Shown here piece by piece: positions 8,544 through 16,831 of a DNA stretch of 64,000 bases (its first letter is position 1; every line of letters begins with the position of its first letter). Both the position numbers and the translations under genes were made by a program. The notes under the pieces are model-generated. The model worked only from the letters and a program-made list of their open reading frames with translations. It made no database searches and was not told the origin of the DNA. The stretch lies in assembly GCA_964621185.1 (NCBI GenBank), contig CAZULM010000010.1, forward strand, positions 1 through 64,000. Direction: 5' to 3'. The DNA comes from M3007 sp964621185 (GTDB taxonomy: Bacteria > Bacteroidota > Bacteroidia > Chitinophagales > Saprospiraceae).

Positions 8544-8551
8544 CAAAGGTA
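8544..8551 (-). promoter_or_regulatory. Bacteroidota -7 element for the PLP operon
   Basis: On the minus strand it reads TACCTTTG, an exact match to the Bacteroidota TAnnTTTG box, about 55 bp upstream of the ATG at 8488. No good -33 TTG is visible at standard spacing. Its position excludes the longer reading-frame start at 8557. Confidence 0.5.
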
Positions 8552-8725
8552 CTTCAAGAAGACGGAAAAAAGTTCGCACTTTAGGAAAAATCAATAATTG
8601 CGAAGATTTAACCTGCAAAAATTTGAAATTAAAGAAAGTATTGCAACCTTTGGCCTGATTCTCGAAACAATCAACTGTTTCGGGATTCAAGGTTTATTGT
8701 TCTACATTTTCATTCAACACACACT

Positions 8726-8818
8726 ATGCTGATTTTAATTGTTACAATCTCCTCCATTCTTTTGGCAAGGGCTTTCCCGTACCTGGCAGACTACATTTCT
8801 GCCGCAACGCGCCGGTAA
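8726..8818 (+). CDS. Candidate 30-residue hydrophobic peptide
   Basis: ATG at 8726 to TAA at 8816-8818 encodes 30 residues. The first 15 or so are strongly hydrophobic (MLILIVTISSILLARA) and the last two are arginines, the pattern of a single-span small membrane protein. It lies on the strand opposite its neighbours, in an otherwise empty 395-bp gap, and is followed after 23 bp by a good intrinsic terminator, so it may be a separate transcript. No family is recognised. It could be a chance frame. Confidence 0.4.
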   Translation: MLILIVTISSILLARAFPYLADYISAATRR

Positions 8819-8841
8819 TGCGCGATCCGTTTGCCAATCCA

Positions 8842-8874
8842 AAGGCTGATCGTCTCCCCCGACCAGCCTTTTTT
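8842..8874 (+). terminator. Intrinsic terminator
   Basis: AAGGCTGATCG (8842-8852) pairs with CGACCAGCCTT (8860-8870), 10 of 11 positions, around a 7-base loop, with six T in a row at 8869-8874. It ends a plus-strand transcript covering the small ORF at 8726 and, less well, could end the minus-strand hydrolase. Confidence 0.75.
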
Positions 8875-8883
8875 CATGCCCGG

Positions 8884-9873
8884 TCAAAACCTCCCTTCCA
8901 AAAAAGCCCGCACGTCCTCCGCGGTTTTCAGCGGGTTCTCTTCCTGGGGCCAATGCCCCGTGTTGGGGTAAATCCTGAGATCGCTCGTTTTGATGCGCTG
9001 GTGAAATTCATAGGCGAATTCCGGGGATATACGGGCATCCTCAGCGCCCCACAATATCAATGTTGGTGCGGTTATTTTTTTTATCAACTCCAAAACTGGG
9101 GGCCGGTTGTCGCGCACAGAAGCCCGGTCTGTATAGGCTTTTCTGTTGCCCGCCCTCAAGAACATCTCAAAATGCCTGTCCACAAGGGAATCGGTGACTA
9201 AGGAATCGTCGGCGTAAACTTCCTCCAAAAAAATGTGGATGATCGACTTGGGGCTGATGCGCCAAAGCACACGGTTCAGCACAGGCGTGCTTGCCATCAT
9301 GTTCACAAAGGAATTCCTTTTTTCCTCGAAACCTCCCGGGGCCAGCAAAATGAGCTTGTCGATCCTGGCGGGCTTTTCGGCAGCGTATTGCCAGGCGATC
9401 TGGCCGCCCAAGCCGTTGCCGGCAAGGCAGAATTTAGAAAAGCCCAGCTTTTTTGTCAGGCTGTCCAAAAAATCCACGTACATGAACGCGCTGTAGCTTC
9501 CCCTTGGGTGTGGCCCGGTGAGGCCGAAGCCCGGCAAATCTACGCTGATGACCTGGTATTTTTCAGCGAGCTTGTCGGCCCAAACCGACCAGGTATGCAA
9601 GGAGCTTTGGGCATCGTGCAGCAACACCAGCGGCTGCCCCTTTCCACTCAGCTGACAATGTGCCATCATGCTTCCAACTTCGATGTACTTTGAGTCCGGC
9701 GTTGAATATTTGGCGCTGAGGTATTCTGGCGACAGGTCTTCATGGGCATTGGCCACCAGCCACCAGAGCGACAACAAAATGAGCGTCCAGCGCAGGATGC
9801 GCGAGACGCTCAGTATTCTGATCCATTTTCTGATCTTTTCTGCCGGGCTTGGCCCTGTTTCTTCGATTTCCAT
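8884..9873 (-). CDS. Alpha/beta hydrolase with the nucleophile position changed to Gly
   Basis: A 329-residue protein with a membrane segment near the N-terminus (ILRWTLILLSLWWLVANA) and an alpha/beta hydrolase fold after it. The oxyanion region (LVLLHDAQSSLHTW), acid (LWGAEDARISPEF) and histidine (PNTGHWPQEENP) are in place. The nucleophile elbow, normally G-x-S-x-G, reads LAGNGLGGQ, so the catalytic serine is glycine (codon GGC; AGC would restore Ser). It may be a non-catalytic fold, a recent loss, or a base error. The start lies 11 bp after the DUF4199 gene on the same strand, so they form an operon. Confidence 0.8.
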   Translation of the reverse strand: MEIEETGPSPAEKIRKWIRILSVSRILRWTLILLSLWWLVANAHEDLSPEYLSAKYSTPDSKYIEVGSMMAHCQLSGKGQPLVLLHDAQSSLHTWSVWADKLAEKYQVISVDLPGFGLTGPHPRGSYSAFMYVDFLDSLTKKLGFSKFCLAGNGLGGQIAWQYAAEKPARIDKLILLAPGGFEEKRNSFVNMMASTPVLNRVLWRISPKSIIHIFLEEVYADDSLVTDSLVDRHFEMFLRAGNRKAYTDRASVRDNRPPVLELIKKITAPTLILWGAEDARISPEFAYEFHQRIKTSDLRIYPNTGHWPQEENPLKTAEDVRAFLEGRF

Positions 9874-9884
9874 GTCGGGGGAAA

Positions 9885-10412
9885 TTAGTCTTTTGAACGG
9901 ACAATGGCGGCCACAGCGGCAGCAAGGCCAAAGCCGCCCAGCGCGCCGACAAACATCCTGGTGACAATGGGCCCCAATGGCTGGGCTGGCGGCGATTGCA
10001 GGGTCTTTTCCAGGTCGCCAAGCCGCTCGCGCAGCATATTGGCCTGTTGCGGATCCCCTACCCCGCCGTCAATCTGCGCCTGTATCCCCTTCATTTCCAT
10101 CATCATTTCCGTTTGCACCAAACTTGGGTCGAACAGGTGCAGGGCGTAGTAAAACACCCAATAACAGAGGTTTATCAACAGAAAGACAATAAAAGGTGTA
10201 CGCAGCACTTCCCTGAAATCCCGTGCCGCGCCATTGGCAGCACAATCCAGCTTGCAAGCCTGCCACATAAACACCAGGTAAAACCCGAGGCTGCCCCACT
10301 GCAACAATGGACTGAGAAAGAGATCGGTTTTGACAATATACAGCAGCACAAAGTAAAACACCACTACCGCCCCGCCCAGGAGGCCATATCGAACGCCGGT
10401 ATTGGACAACAT
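9885..10412 (-). CDS. DUF4199 domain membrane protein
   Basis: A 175-residue protein with four predicted membrane helices: two at the N-terminus (GLLGGAVVVFYFVLLYIV and LLQWGSLGFYLVFMW), one in the middle (PFIVFLLINLCYWVFYYAL) and one at the end (GALGGFGLAAAVAAIV). A soluble helical stretch of about 50 residues before the last helix is the DUF4199 arrangement. Function is unknown in the family, which is almost confined to Bacteroidota. It is paralogous to the next gene and heads a small operon with the hydrolase. A TACTTTTG -7 box lies at 10429-10436. Confidence 0.75.
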   Translation of the reverse strand: MLSNTGVRYGLLGGAVVVFYFVLLYIVKTDLFLSPLLQWGSLGFYLVFMWQACKLDCAANGAARDFREVLRTPFIVFLLINLCYWVFYYALHLFDPSLVQTEMMMEMKGIQAQIDGGVGDPQQANMLRERLGDLEKTLQSPPAQPLGPIVTRMFVGALGGFGLAAAVAAIVRSKD

Positions 10413-10428
10413 ATCGCTTGTTTTTTGG

Positions 10429-10436
10429 CAAAAGTA
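10429..10436 (-). promoter_or_regulatory. Bacteroidota -7 element for the DUF4199/hydrolase operon
   Basis: Reads TACTTTTG on the minus strand, matching TAnnTTTG, 16 bp upstream of the ATG at 10412. This implies a leader of only about ten bases. No clear -33 box was found. Confidence 0.4.
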
Positions 10437-10469
10437 GCGAACACATTGAAAACCGGACAGGCTAATTCC

Positions 10470-11030
10470 TCAACGCAGGAAATCGGGCTTGGGGTCGCGC
10501 TTCGTAAAGGCTGCCACGATCAGGCCGGTGATCAGGCCGAAAATGGTGCCGCCAACAACGGCGTTTTTAAGTATCGTGACCATATCCCCAGCTTTTTCAA
10601 AGCCTTCCAGTGACTGCTCCAGGGCTTCCTGGGGCATATTTTCACCCCAGGTTTGCATAAATTGCTCTTGCAATTTGGCCACGTATTCAGGGTCGATAAA
10701 GTTGATCAGGACGTAGTTCCAGATGCTGGAAATAAAGGTGGCGACGATGGTCACCAACAGCCCGATGCTCAAAGCCTTGCCGTAGCTGATGATGCCGCCG
10801 TCCAATTCGTCGCGCTGGTGCTTGATGGCTAGGTACACCATGACGAACCCGATGGCCAACATTGACCCGTAGATGAGGAACATCCCACTGAAGCTCATCA
10901 CATTTACGTCCATCAAATAGACAAGCAAAGAAATGGCGATGGCGATGCCACCGTTATAGGCGCCGTAGCGCAATACGGTATCCCAGATTGGGGCAGGTGT
11001 AGGGGCATTGGAATTGTCGATCGTGTCCAT
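10470..11030 (-). CDS. DUF4199 domain membrane protein, paralogue
   Basis: A 186-residue protein with four hydrophobic segments (GGIAIAISLLVYLMDV, FSGMFLIYGSMLAIGFVMVY, SIGLLVTIVATFISSIWNY and VVGGTIFGLITGLIVAAF). An amphipathic stretch of about 45 residues containing FMQTWGENMPQEALEQS precedes the last segment. The layout matches the DUF4199 protein at 9885-10412, so the pair probably arose by duplication. No function is known for the family. It is on the same strand as the other copy, 57 bp upstream of it, though the second copy seems to have its own promoter. Confidence 0.75.
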   Translation of the reverse strand: MDTIDNSNAPTPAPIWDTVLRYGAYNGGIAIAISLLVYLMDVNVMSFSGMFLIYGSMLAIGFVMVYLAIKHQRDELDGGIISYGKALSIGLLVTIVATFISSIWNYVLINFIDPEYVAKLQEQFMQTWGENMPQEALEQSLEGFEKAGDMVTILKNAVVGGTIFGLITGLIVAAFTKRDPKPDFLR

Positions 11031-11206
11031 AAATTTTCGTTTTGAATGAATGAGAAGTTTGATTTTCGGTCGAAACTACGGTTCATATCCGGGTTTTCCA
11101 TGGATTGAAACGACAATGTTTCTAATTTTTCCGACCAAACACGCCAAAGACCCCGCTTCCTCGATAATAACGCGATAAATTGCCGCGCTAAACCCATGCT
11201 CCCTTC

Positions 11207-11956
11207 ATGCTTGTACTTGCTTTTGCCTTTATTGCTTTCGTTTACGCGTCGGTCGGCTTTGGCGGCGGCTCGAGTTATTTGGCCATACTCGCCCTGGCAG
11301 CCATCCCCTACCCTGAAATCAGGCTGACGGCCCTGATCTGCAATGTGGTGGTCGTGCTCGGGAGCGCGCTGCTGTATGTCCAAAAAAAGCAAATCCATTG
11401 GCTCAAGGTACTGCCCTTAGTGCTGGCAAGCGTACCGCTGGCTTTCATAGGTGCGCGGGCGCGCATACACGAGTCCACTTTTTTTCTGTTGCTCGGCATT
11501 TCCCTCGTGGCGGCGGCGGTGCTGTTGTGGGCGCATCCCGAAAAACAAAGGCCCGATGCCAGCGAAGCGGAAACGGCAAAACCTGTCAGGGATGCTTGTA
11601 TTGGCGGTGGTATTGGGTTGTTGTCCGGACTGGTAGGCATTGGCGGCGGCATTTTTTTGTCGCCCGTACTGCATTTCCTGCACTGGGATGCTTCCCGGAA
11701 AATCGCGGCTACGGCCAGTTTCTTTATCCTGGTCAACTCGCTGTCGGGGATTTTTGGGCAGCTTTTATCCAATTCAGTACCTTTGAACTGGCCGTTTATC
11801 GGTTCGCTGGTGCTGGCGGTATTGGTCGGCGGGCAACTGGGGCTTCGGTTCAGCTTCCGTTTTTTCAGCCCTGTGTTGATCCGGCGGGTGACGGCGGTGC
11901 TGGTGCTGGTGGCGGGGGTGGAGGTATTGTGGAAGCATCTATATTTGAACATTTAA
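11207..11956 (+). CDS. TauE/SafE family permease
   Basis: A 249-residue membrane protein with seven or eight hydrophobic segments and the two internally repeated motifs of the family: FVYASVGFGGGSSYLAILAL near the N-terminus and GLLSGLVGIGGGIFLSPVL at mid-length. The family moves small anions, often sulfite or sulfoacetate, across the inner membrane; the substrate cannot be read from sequence. It is divergent from the second DUF4199 gene and convergent with the lipoprotein. Sulfite is also a substrate in the capnine pathway proposed for the PLP genes 3 kb away, but no direct link is visible. Confidence 0.8.
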   Translation: MLVLAFAFIAFVYASVGFGGGSSYLAILALAAIPYPEIRLTALICNVVVVLGSALLYVQKKQIHWLKVLPLVLASVPLAFIGARARIHESTFFLLLGISLVAAAVLLWAHPEKQRPDASEAETAKPVRDACIGGGIGLLSGLVGIGGGIFLSPVLHFLHWDASRKIAATASFFILVNSLSGIFGQLLSNSVPLNWPFIGSLVLAVLVGGQLGLRFSFRFFSPVLIRRVTAVLVLVAGVEVLWKHLYLNI

Positions 11957-11972
11957 GTTTTTTACGACGAGG

Positions 11973-12593
11973 TCAGAACCACTTCACTTGAATCCTGAAT
12001 TTACCTTTCGTAAATGCGATGCTGTCTGGAACAACAACACCAGCAGGTTGCCACCCAGAATTTGGTTTCTTTTTGGTAAATATCTGGAACCTACCTTCCA
12101 CAATGTTGGTCAAACTGTCATACGCTATTACTTCAATAAACTGGTCATTTTTTAACGTATCCAGAAAAAAACTGCCAATAGGCTGATCAATATCATAAAT
12201 CATTCCATACGAGGCATGTGGCACTAAATTTGGGTAGAGTGACGTTGGGGCGGGCCAGAATTCAAAATTGTATTTTCCTGGCTTGCATGGAATATCACTT
12301 ATTCTAAAAACGTCTCGAACGCCATTTGAATAGGTAGCACCTGCATCAAGCACGAATGCACTATCTGAATGAAAAAACCAAGTGTTAAAGGGCACATTCC
12401 AAGGTTGGCCATTCTTTAACACAAACCCTTTTCCCAAACCGATTATATGTGAATCAATTGGTGGAGAAACGATGGTGTCTATCGGATCAATAGGTCCATC
12501 CACAATTGGTGTGTCATTTTTTTTGCACGTTGGCAAGCACATCAAAAGGGATGCAATAAAAAATATAGTCACGGTTTTCATGAAATTCGTCAT
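11973..12593 (-). CDS. Hypothetical lipoprotein coupled to the metalloprotease
   Basis: A 206-residue protein with a lipoprotein signal (FFIASLLMCLPTCKKN, acylated Cys about residue 23) followed by a proline- and aspartate-rich linker (PIVDGPIDPIDTIVSPPID). The remaining 150 residues are beta-rich and unrecognised. The start codon overlaps the stop of the upstream metalloprotease gene as ATGA, so the two are translationally coupled. The product may be a surface partner, inhibitor or anchor for the protease; that is inference from coupling only. An alternative start is the second Met, four codons in. Confidence 0.65.
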   Translation of the reverse strand: MTNFMKTVTIFFIASLLMCLPTCKKNDTPIVDGPIDPIDTIVSPPIDSHIIGLGKGFVLKNGQPWNVPFNTWFFHSDSAFVLDAGATYSNGVRDVFRISDIPCKPGKYNFEFWPAPTSLYPNLVPHASYGMIYDIDQPIGSFFLDTLKNDQFIEVIAYDSLTNIVEGRFQIFTKKKPNSGWQPAGVVVPDSIAFTKGKFRIQVKWF

Positions 12594-14497
12594 TTAGTGA
12601 TACACAATTTAATACAACTCTGGTCTCCAGTAGCAGAAATAGCATTTAGGAAATAAAATCCTGGCTCCAAAGCCCTGGTATCTATCCATGCCTTACCCCC
12701 ATCTAACATCAGGTTACCTTTTTGTATTATTTTACCACTTGTGTTAGAAATTTTGTAATCAATTTGTTCTGTAGTGGACATGGTTGTATTTAAAAAGATA
12801 CCATTTGTCCCGCCAGGATTTGGATAAGCATAGATTTCAATGTTATTCCTTTTGGGTATTGCCCGGCCCAACTCATCGTCTTCAGGATCAGGGATGTCTG
12901 TACAGCACGTCCAAGCCATTACTATTTTTTTAATGGCGGTGACAACAATTTCATCTGCAGAGGTGACTGTACATTTAAGCCAATAAACTGGACAGCGGGG
13001 ATGGTTTGTCAAGGTGAGAACTTGACCCGTGCCAAGAAAAGTTTCTGTATTGTTACCGAAATTTCCGTTTGAACTCCAAGACCAACTTACAGTATAGGGC
13101 GGTGTCCCTTGTAAACCGGTACTTGGCTCTACAATCATTGCCGTATATTCCAAAGAACCGCAAGGACTATTCGAGTTGCTAATGAAGACTGACAATTCCT
13201 GAGAATCAAAAAAATCAGCAACTTCACAAGCCCCATTTCTAATTTGTGCTGCATTGTTGGCACAACTGTTTCCGGTAGGCACCTGCCCAAAATTAACATC
13301 TGGGTTGGAATAGTGTAGTATCTGAGCACTATTCGTTATTTGAACCGCAAATGGGACTTCATCCTCATCTTGAAGGATATAGATGGTACTGGAATATACA
13401 CCTATGGCAAGCAATGAACGCCAAGAACTTATTTCATTGACATCTTCATAATCAATAATTTGAGGTAAGAAAAAATGTCTATAAGCATGTGCGATCACGT
13501 TTGTATCATCATTACCCAAATTGCGGTACCAATTATGACGGCAACCAAATATGTGACCTAATTCGTGTGGGAAGGTATAGGCTCCATTAAAATACGGAGC
13601 TTCGATAATACCATATGCGTTATCTTTATTCACCCCAATTTCAAAAACAGCTCCTTCTACATTTCCATATTCTTGGTTAGTAACCAAAAAGGCCACATCT
13701 GCTAACTCGGCGTTCCGATCAAACTCTAGTAAATCATCCAGTTGTTGTAAGTCTAAAACAATGTCAGCTGGCGATGAAAGCAGCAGAGAATAATTTCGCT
13801 CAATCCATCTGAGCTTTACTACTTTATTTGGAATATCGCTGTTCAATAAAGCCTGGTTTACAAGCCCTTCTCCTTCATGAGCAAATGCAGCAATGCTTCC
13901 ATAGTTTTGAAGTATCCAAGTTTTTGCCTCATTCGTGATTACCAAGAGCACCGTAACCACAGCAGGGCATGTGTTGTATGGGTCGAACCCTCCAGGCATA
14001 TTACATTCAGGGTCAATTGGAGGGTTAGTCGGGGCAAGAGACTCCGATGGTGTTCCGCACCCGACTTGCGTTTCTGTATTCCGCTTAACCAAATACTGAT
14101 ATGTTCCATTCATTGGTAGCAATTCGTAATAACTTGTACCTGATTGAACAAACCCAAAAACTTGGTTGTCCTTGTAATGAAGCGCCATATACCCTTGAAA
14201 AGGTATTAATGAGCCGTACCAAGAAAAATCGGATGAAGAATTTTGAACTACCTTAGAGGCAACAGCAATCAAAGTATCATTACCGCCTGGAATTTGAAAA
14301 ACCAAGGTGTCATTTGTTTGGTAATATTTAATATCTCCTGTGGATACAATTTCAGTCAGCAAATTATTCGAGGAGTCTTTAAGGGCAAGGTATCTAGCAC
14401 TTTCCGCAGCAGTCATTGCGATCTGGTTTGGTTGAAAGCTTGTAAAAAATGCACTTTGTGAAAGAATTTTATTTGGTATTGTTAGAAAAAATAGCAA
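12590..14497 (-). CDS. Secreted zinc metalloprotease with T9SS type A tail; 5' end disrupted by a C10 tract
   Basis: A 635-residue reading frame. The metallopeptidase core carries HELGHIFGCRH, an exact HExxHxxGxxH zinc motif of the metzincin type. The C-terminus (YPNPGGTNGIFLN ... LEPGFYFLNA) is a T9SS type A sorting domain, so the enzyme should be exported and cell-attached or released. The frame opens only with TTG at 14497 and lacks the basic start of its signal peptide. Upstream, an ATG at 14549 would supply MKNYYPPPLFSSINAFLLLF, a convincing signal peptide, but joins this frame only if the intervening C tract is 9 or 12 long; it is 10 here. This looks like an OFF phase variant or a homopolymer error. 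The lipoprotein gene overlaps its stop. Confidence 0.8.
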   Translation of the reverse strand: MLFFLTIPNKILSQSAFFTSFQPNQIAMTAAESARYLALKDSSNNLLTEIVSTGDIKYYQTNDTLVFQIPGGNDTLIAVASKVVQNSSSDFSWYGSLIPFQGYMALHYKDNQVFGFVQSGTSYYELLPMNGTYQYLVKRNTETQVGCGTPSESLAPTNPPIDPECNMPGGFDPYNTCPAVVTVLLVITNEAKTWILQNYGSIAAFAHEGEGLVNQALLNSDIPNKVVKLRWIERNYSLLLSSPADIVLDLQQLDDLLEFDRNAELADVAFLVTNQEYGNVEGAVFEIGVNKDNAYGIIEAPYFNGAYTFPHELGHIFGCRHNWYRNLGNDDTNVIAHAYRHFFLPQIIDYEDVNEISSWRSLLAIGVYSSTIYILQDEDEVPFAVQITNSAQILHYSNPDVNFGQVPTGNSCANNAAQIRNGACEVADFFDSQELSVFISNSNSPCGSLEYTAMIVEPSTGLQGTPPYTVSWSWSSNGNFGNNTETFLGTGQVLTLTNHPRCPVYWLKCTVTSADEIVVTAIKKIVMAWTCCTDIPDPEDDELGRAIPKRNNIEIYAYPNPGGTNGIFLNTTMSTTEQIDYKISNTSGKIIQKGNLMLDGGKAWIDTRALEPGFYFLNAISATGDQSCIKLCITK

Positions 14498-14525
14498 TAA
14501 AAATGCGTTAATACTCGAAAACAGA

Positions 14526-14535
14526 GGGGGGGGGG
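14526..14535 (-). repeat. C10 tract inside the signal-peptide region, probable phase-variation switch
   Basis: Ten G on the plus strand (C10 in coding sense), 12 bp after the ATG at 14549. With ten C the ATG frame stops after 13 codons at TAA; with nine or twelve it continues into the metalloprotease with a complete signal peptide. This is the arrangement of slipped-strand contingency loci. Confidence 0.65.
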
Positions 14536-14798
14536 TAATAATTTTTCATAATATCAATATATTTGGTGAAATGATTAAACAAAAGTACGACATTTTTTTC
14601 CTTGAATAAATTCAAGACAAATTTTAACTAAATTCAAAAATAATTGCAATGGTTTCTAGCATTTTGCAGTTCATAAATATCCTTAAATGCCAAAATGGTT
14701 CATTGAGTATCTTCTAAAAATCTGCGTGGCACTCTAATTTTCTACACTCACATCCTGCATTCACCTTCGGCAAAAGCAATACAATTCGACACTATACC
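14536..14798. other. AT-rich intergenic region between divergent genes
   Basis: The shared upstream region of the metalloprotease (minus) and the moaD operon (plus). It is A/T-rich, with no ORF or hairpin that I can support, and presumably contains both promoters. Confidence 0.5.
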
Positions 14799-15041
14799 AT
14801 GAAAATAAACATCCTAACCTTCGGCATTGCCCGCGAAATCTGTGGCGCAAAATCCTTTGAACTGGAATTGCCCGAACACAGCGACACAACTACCTTGAAA
14901 GGCATGCTGGAGGGCAAATACCCCCGGCTTGCAGCGCTGGCATCCTTCCAACTGGCAGTAAACGCCGAATATGCCCAAACCCCTACCGTACTCTCCAACG
15001 GCGATGAAGTCGCCATCATCCCTCCCGTCAGCGGCGGCTAA
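14799..15041 (+). CDS. moaD: Molybdopterin synthase sulfur carrier subunit
   Basis: An 80-residue beta-grasp (ubiquitin-like) protein ending in VSGG, the di-glycine tail that is adenylated and thiocarboxylated to carry sulfur into molybdopterin. The family's NGDEVAIIPPVSGG end is complete. It is the first gene of a cluster that continues with two formate dehydrogenase subunits and ends with moaE, the partner of MoaD. The cofactor made here is needed by the molybdenum enzyme encoded between them. ThiS-like function is less likely because moaE is in the same cluster. Confidence 0.9.
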   Translation: MKINILTFGIAREICGAKSFELELPEHSDTTTLKGMLEGKYPRLAALASFQLAVNAEYAQTPTVLSNGDEVAIIPPVSGG

Positions 15042-15172
15042 GCTGCTTTTTTTCCGAAAAAATACCTGTTCAGCCAATGCCCAACAAAAAGTCCTTTCAA
15101 GATAACTGGTAATATTTCTAAGCTTGCCGTAACTTTACCCATATTTCTACCTGCCAAATATCATTTCACCAC

Positions 15173-16825
15173 ATGTCAAAAAATTTAAGCGAACTATCGG
15201 GCCGAAGGGGTCTTGCCAACAATCTATTCGAGGACTTGGGCATTGCAGCGAAAAAAACGGGCACACCGTCGCTGGAAGAAATGGAGCGGCTGACGGAGGA
15301 ATTCCTCGTGGGCAAAGCCAACGTTTATGGCGCGGTTTCCTTTTATGATTTTTTGCGGCCGGAAAACCAGGGCAAAAAAGTGTACGTGTGCAACGGCAGC
15401 GCCTGCATGACCGCCGGCACCCAGGGAAAACTGGAGGCCAAACTCGCCAACCATTTCACCGCCTCCGAAATGGGCACCATGACCTGCCTGGGCCGCTGCC
15501 ATGAAAACAGCGCTTTTTACTACGGGCGCAACAACTACTCCGGCCATGCGGTGGATCAAATTGAAGCCATCAAGCGCGACAAAAATGCCATTCCCGACCA
15601 TTACCACGTGGGCGCAACGGGCGCAGCCGTGCTGACCACCCCTTATCCGGATGTCACGGAATACTACCAGATTTTTCAAAACTGCCTGAAAAAATCCCGC
15701 GAAGAGCTGCTGGCCGAACTGAAAGACTCCGGCCTCCGCGGGCGCGGCGGCGCGGGTTTTTCCATGGCTTTCAAATTAGACTCCTGCAAACAAGCCGCCG
15801 GAAAAACCAAGTTCATTGTCTGCAATGCCGACGAAGGCGACCCGGGCGCGTATTCCGACCGGTATATCATGGAGCAAAGGCCCCACGCCCTGCTGATGGG
15901 CATGATGATCGCAGGCTACCTCGCCGGCGCCGAATGGGGCGTTGTCTATATCCGGGGCGAATACCCGGAATCGGTCGCCATCATCAACGATGCGGTGGAG
16001 GCCTTGCGCAAATCGGGCCTGATCGGGAAAAACATCGCAGGTTCGGGCTTTTCTTTCGATTTCAAAGTGGTTGAAGCGCAGGGCGCTTACATCTGCGGGG
16101 AAGAAACGGCCCTGTTGTCCTCACTCGAAGGCCAGCGGCCGGAAGTGCGGGTGCGGCCGCCCTACCCTACCCAGCAAGGCTTATTCAACAAGCCAACCGT
16201 GGTGAACAACGTGGAGACGCTGGCCAATGTGCCCTACATCATGCAGCAAGGCGGCAAAGCCTTCGCGGCCATCGGCACCGCAAAATCGACCGGCACAAAG
16301 CTTATTTCGCTGGACGGATTTTTCAAGCGCCCCGGCATTTACGAGGTAGATATGGGCACTCCCCTGAGCACCGTGGTGCATGAATTAGGCGGCGGTTTCT
16401 GTCAACCCGTGAAAGCCATGCACATCGGCGGGCCTTTGGGCGGCCTGGTGCCGGCCCACAAAATTGAGGCCCTTACCGTCGATTTTGATTCTTTTGCCAA
16501 AGAAGGCTTCCTGCTGGGCCATGCCTCTGTGGTTTGTATCCCGGAGGATTTTCCGATCATAAAATACCTTGAACACTTGTTTGCCTTTACCGCCCATGAA
16601 AGCTGCGGAAAGTGTTTCCCCTGCCGCTTAGGTTCTACCCGGGGCGCAGAAATGTTGAACAAGGCTCAAACCAGCGACTACAAAATAGACCGCGTCTTGC
16701 TGGACGACCTCTTAGAAACCCTGGAAATAGGCTCCTTGTGCGCCCTGGGCGGCGGCTTGCCTTTGCCTGTCAAAAACGCTTTGCAATATTTTGAGCCGGA
16801 ACTTCGGCCTTACTTTAAAAAATAA
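15173..16825 (+). CDS. NAD-dependent formate dehydrogenase flavoprotein subunit (NuoE-NuoF fusion)
   Basis: A 550-residue protein that passes electrons from the molybdenum subunit to NAD+. The N-terminal 150 residues form a thioredoxin-like [2Fe-2S] domain (VCNGSACMTAG and TCLGRC, four cysteines), as in NuoE. The rest is NuoF-like: GRGGAGFSMAFK for NADH, CNADEGDPGAYSDRY for FMN, GAYICGEETALLSSLEGQR, and the [4Fe-4S] motif ESCGKCFPCR with a later Cys in SLCALGG. The same fusion is found in FdsB and HoxF. The alpha subunit starts 6 bp downstream, so the pair is tightly coupled. Confidence 0.88.
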   Translation: MSKNLSELSGRRGLANNLFEDLGIAAKKTGTPSLEEMERLTEEFLVGKANVYGAVSFYDFLRPENQGKKVYVCNGSACMTAGTQGKLEAKLANHFTASEMGTMTCLGRCHENSAFYYGRNNYSGHAVDQIEAIKRDKNAIPDHYHVGATGAAVLTTPYPDVTEYYQIFQNCLKKSREELLAELKDSGLRGRGGAGFSMAFKLDSCKQAAGKTKFIVCNADEGDPGAYSDRYIMEQRPHALLMGMMIAGYLAGAEWGVVYIRGEYPESVAIINDAVEALRKSGLIGKNIAGSGFSFDFKVVEAQGAYICGEETALLSSLEGQRPEVRVRPPYPTQQGLFNKPTVVNNVETLANVPYIMQQGGKAFAAIGTAKSTGTKLISLDGFFKRPGIYEVDMGTPLSTVVHELGGGFCQPVKAMHIGGPLGGLVPAHKIEALTVDFDSFAKEGFLLGHASVVCIPEDFPIIKYLEHLFAFTAHESCGKCFPCRLGSTRGAEMLNKAQTSDYKIDRVLLDDLLETLEIGSLCALGGGLPLPVKNALQYFEPELRPYFKK

Positions 16826-16831
16826 CGCGTC

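Noticed and set aside
10913..11398. A 161-codon minus-strand frame upstream of the DUF4199 paralogue
   Set aside because: It overlaps the TauE/SafE gene and the DUF4199 start in another frame and has no recognisable domain.
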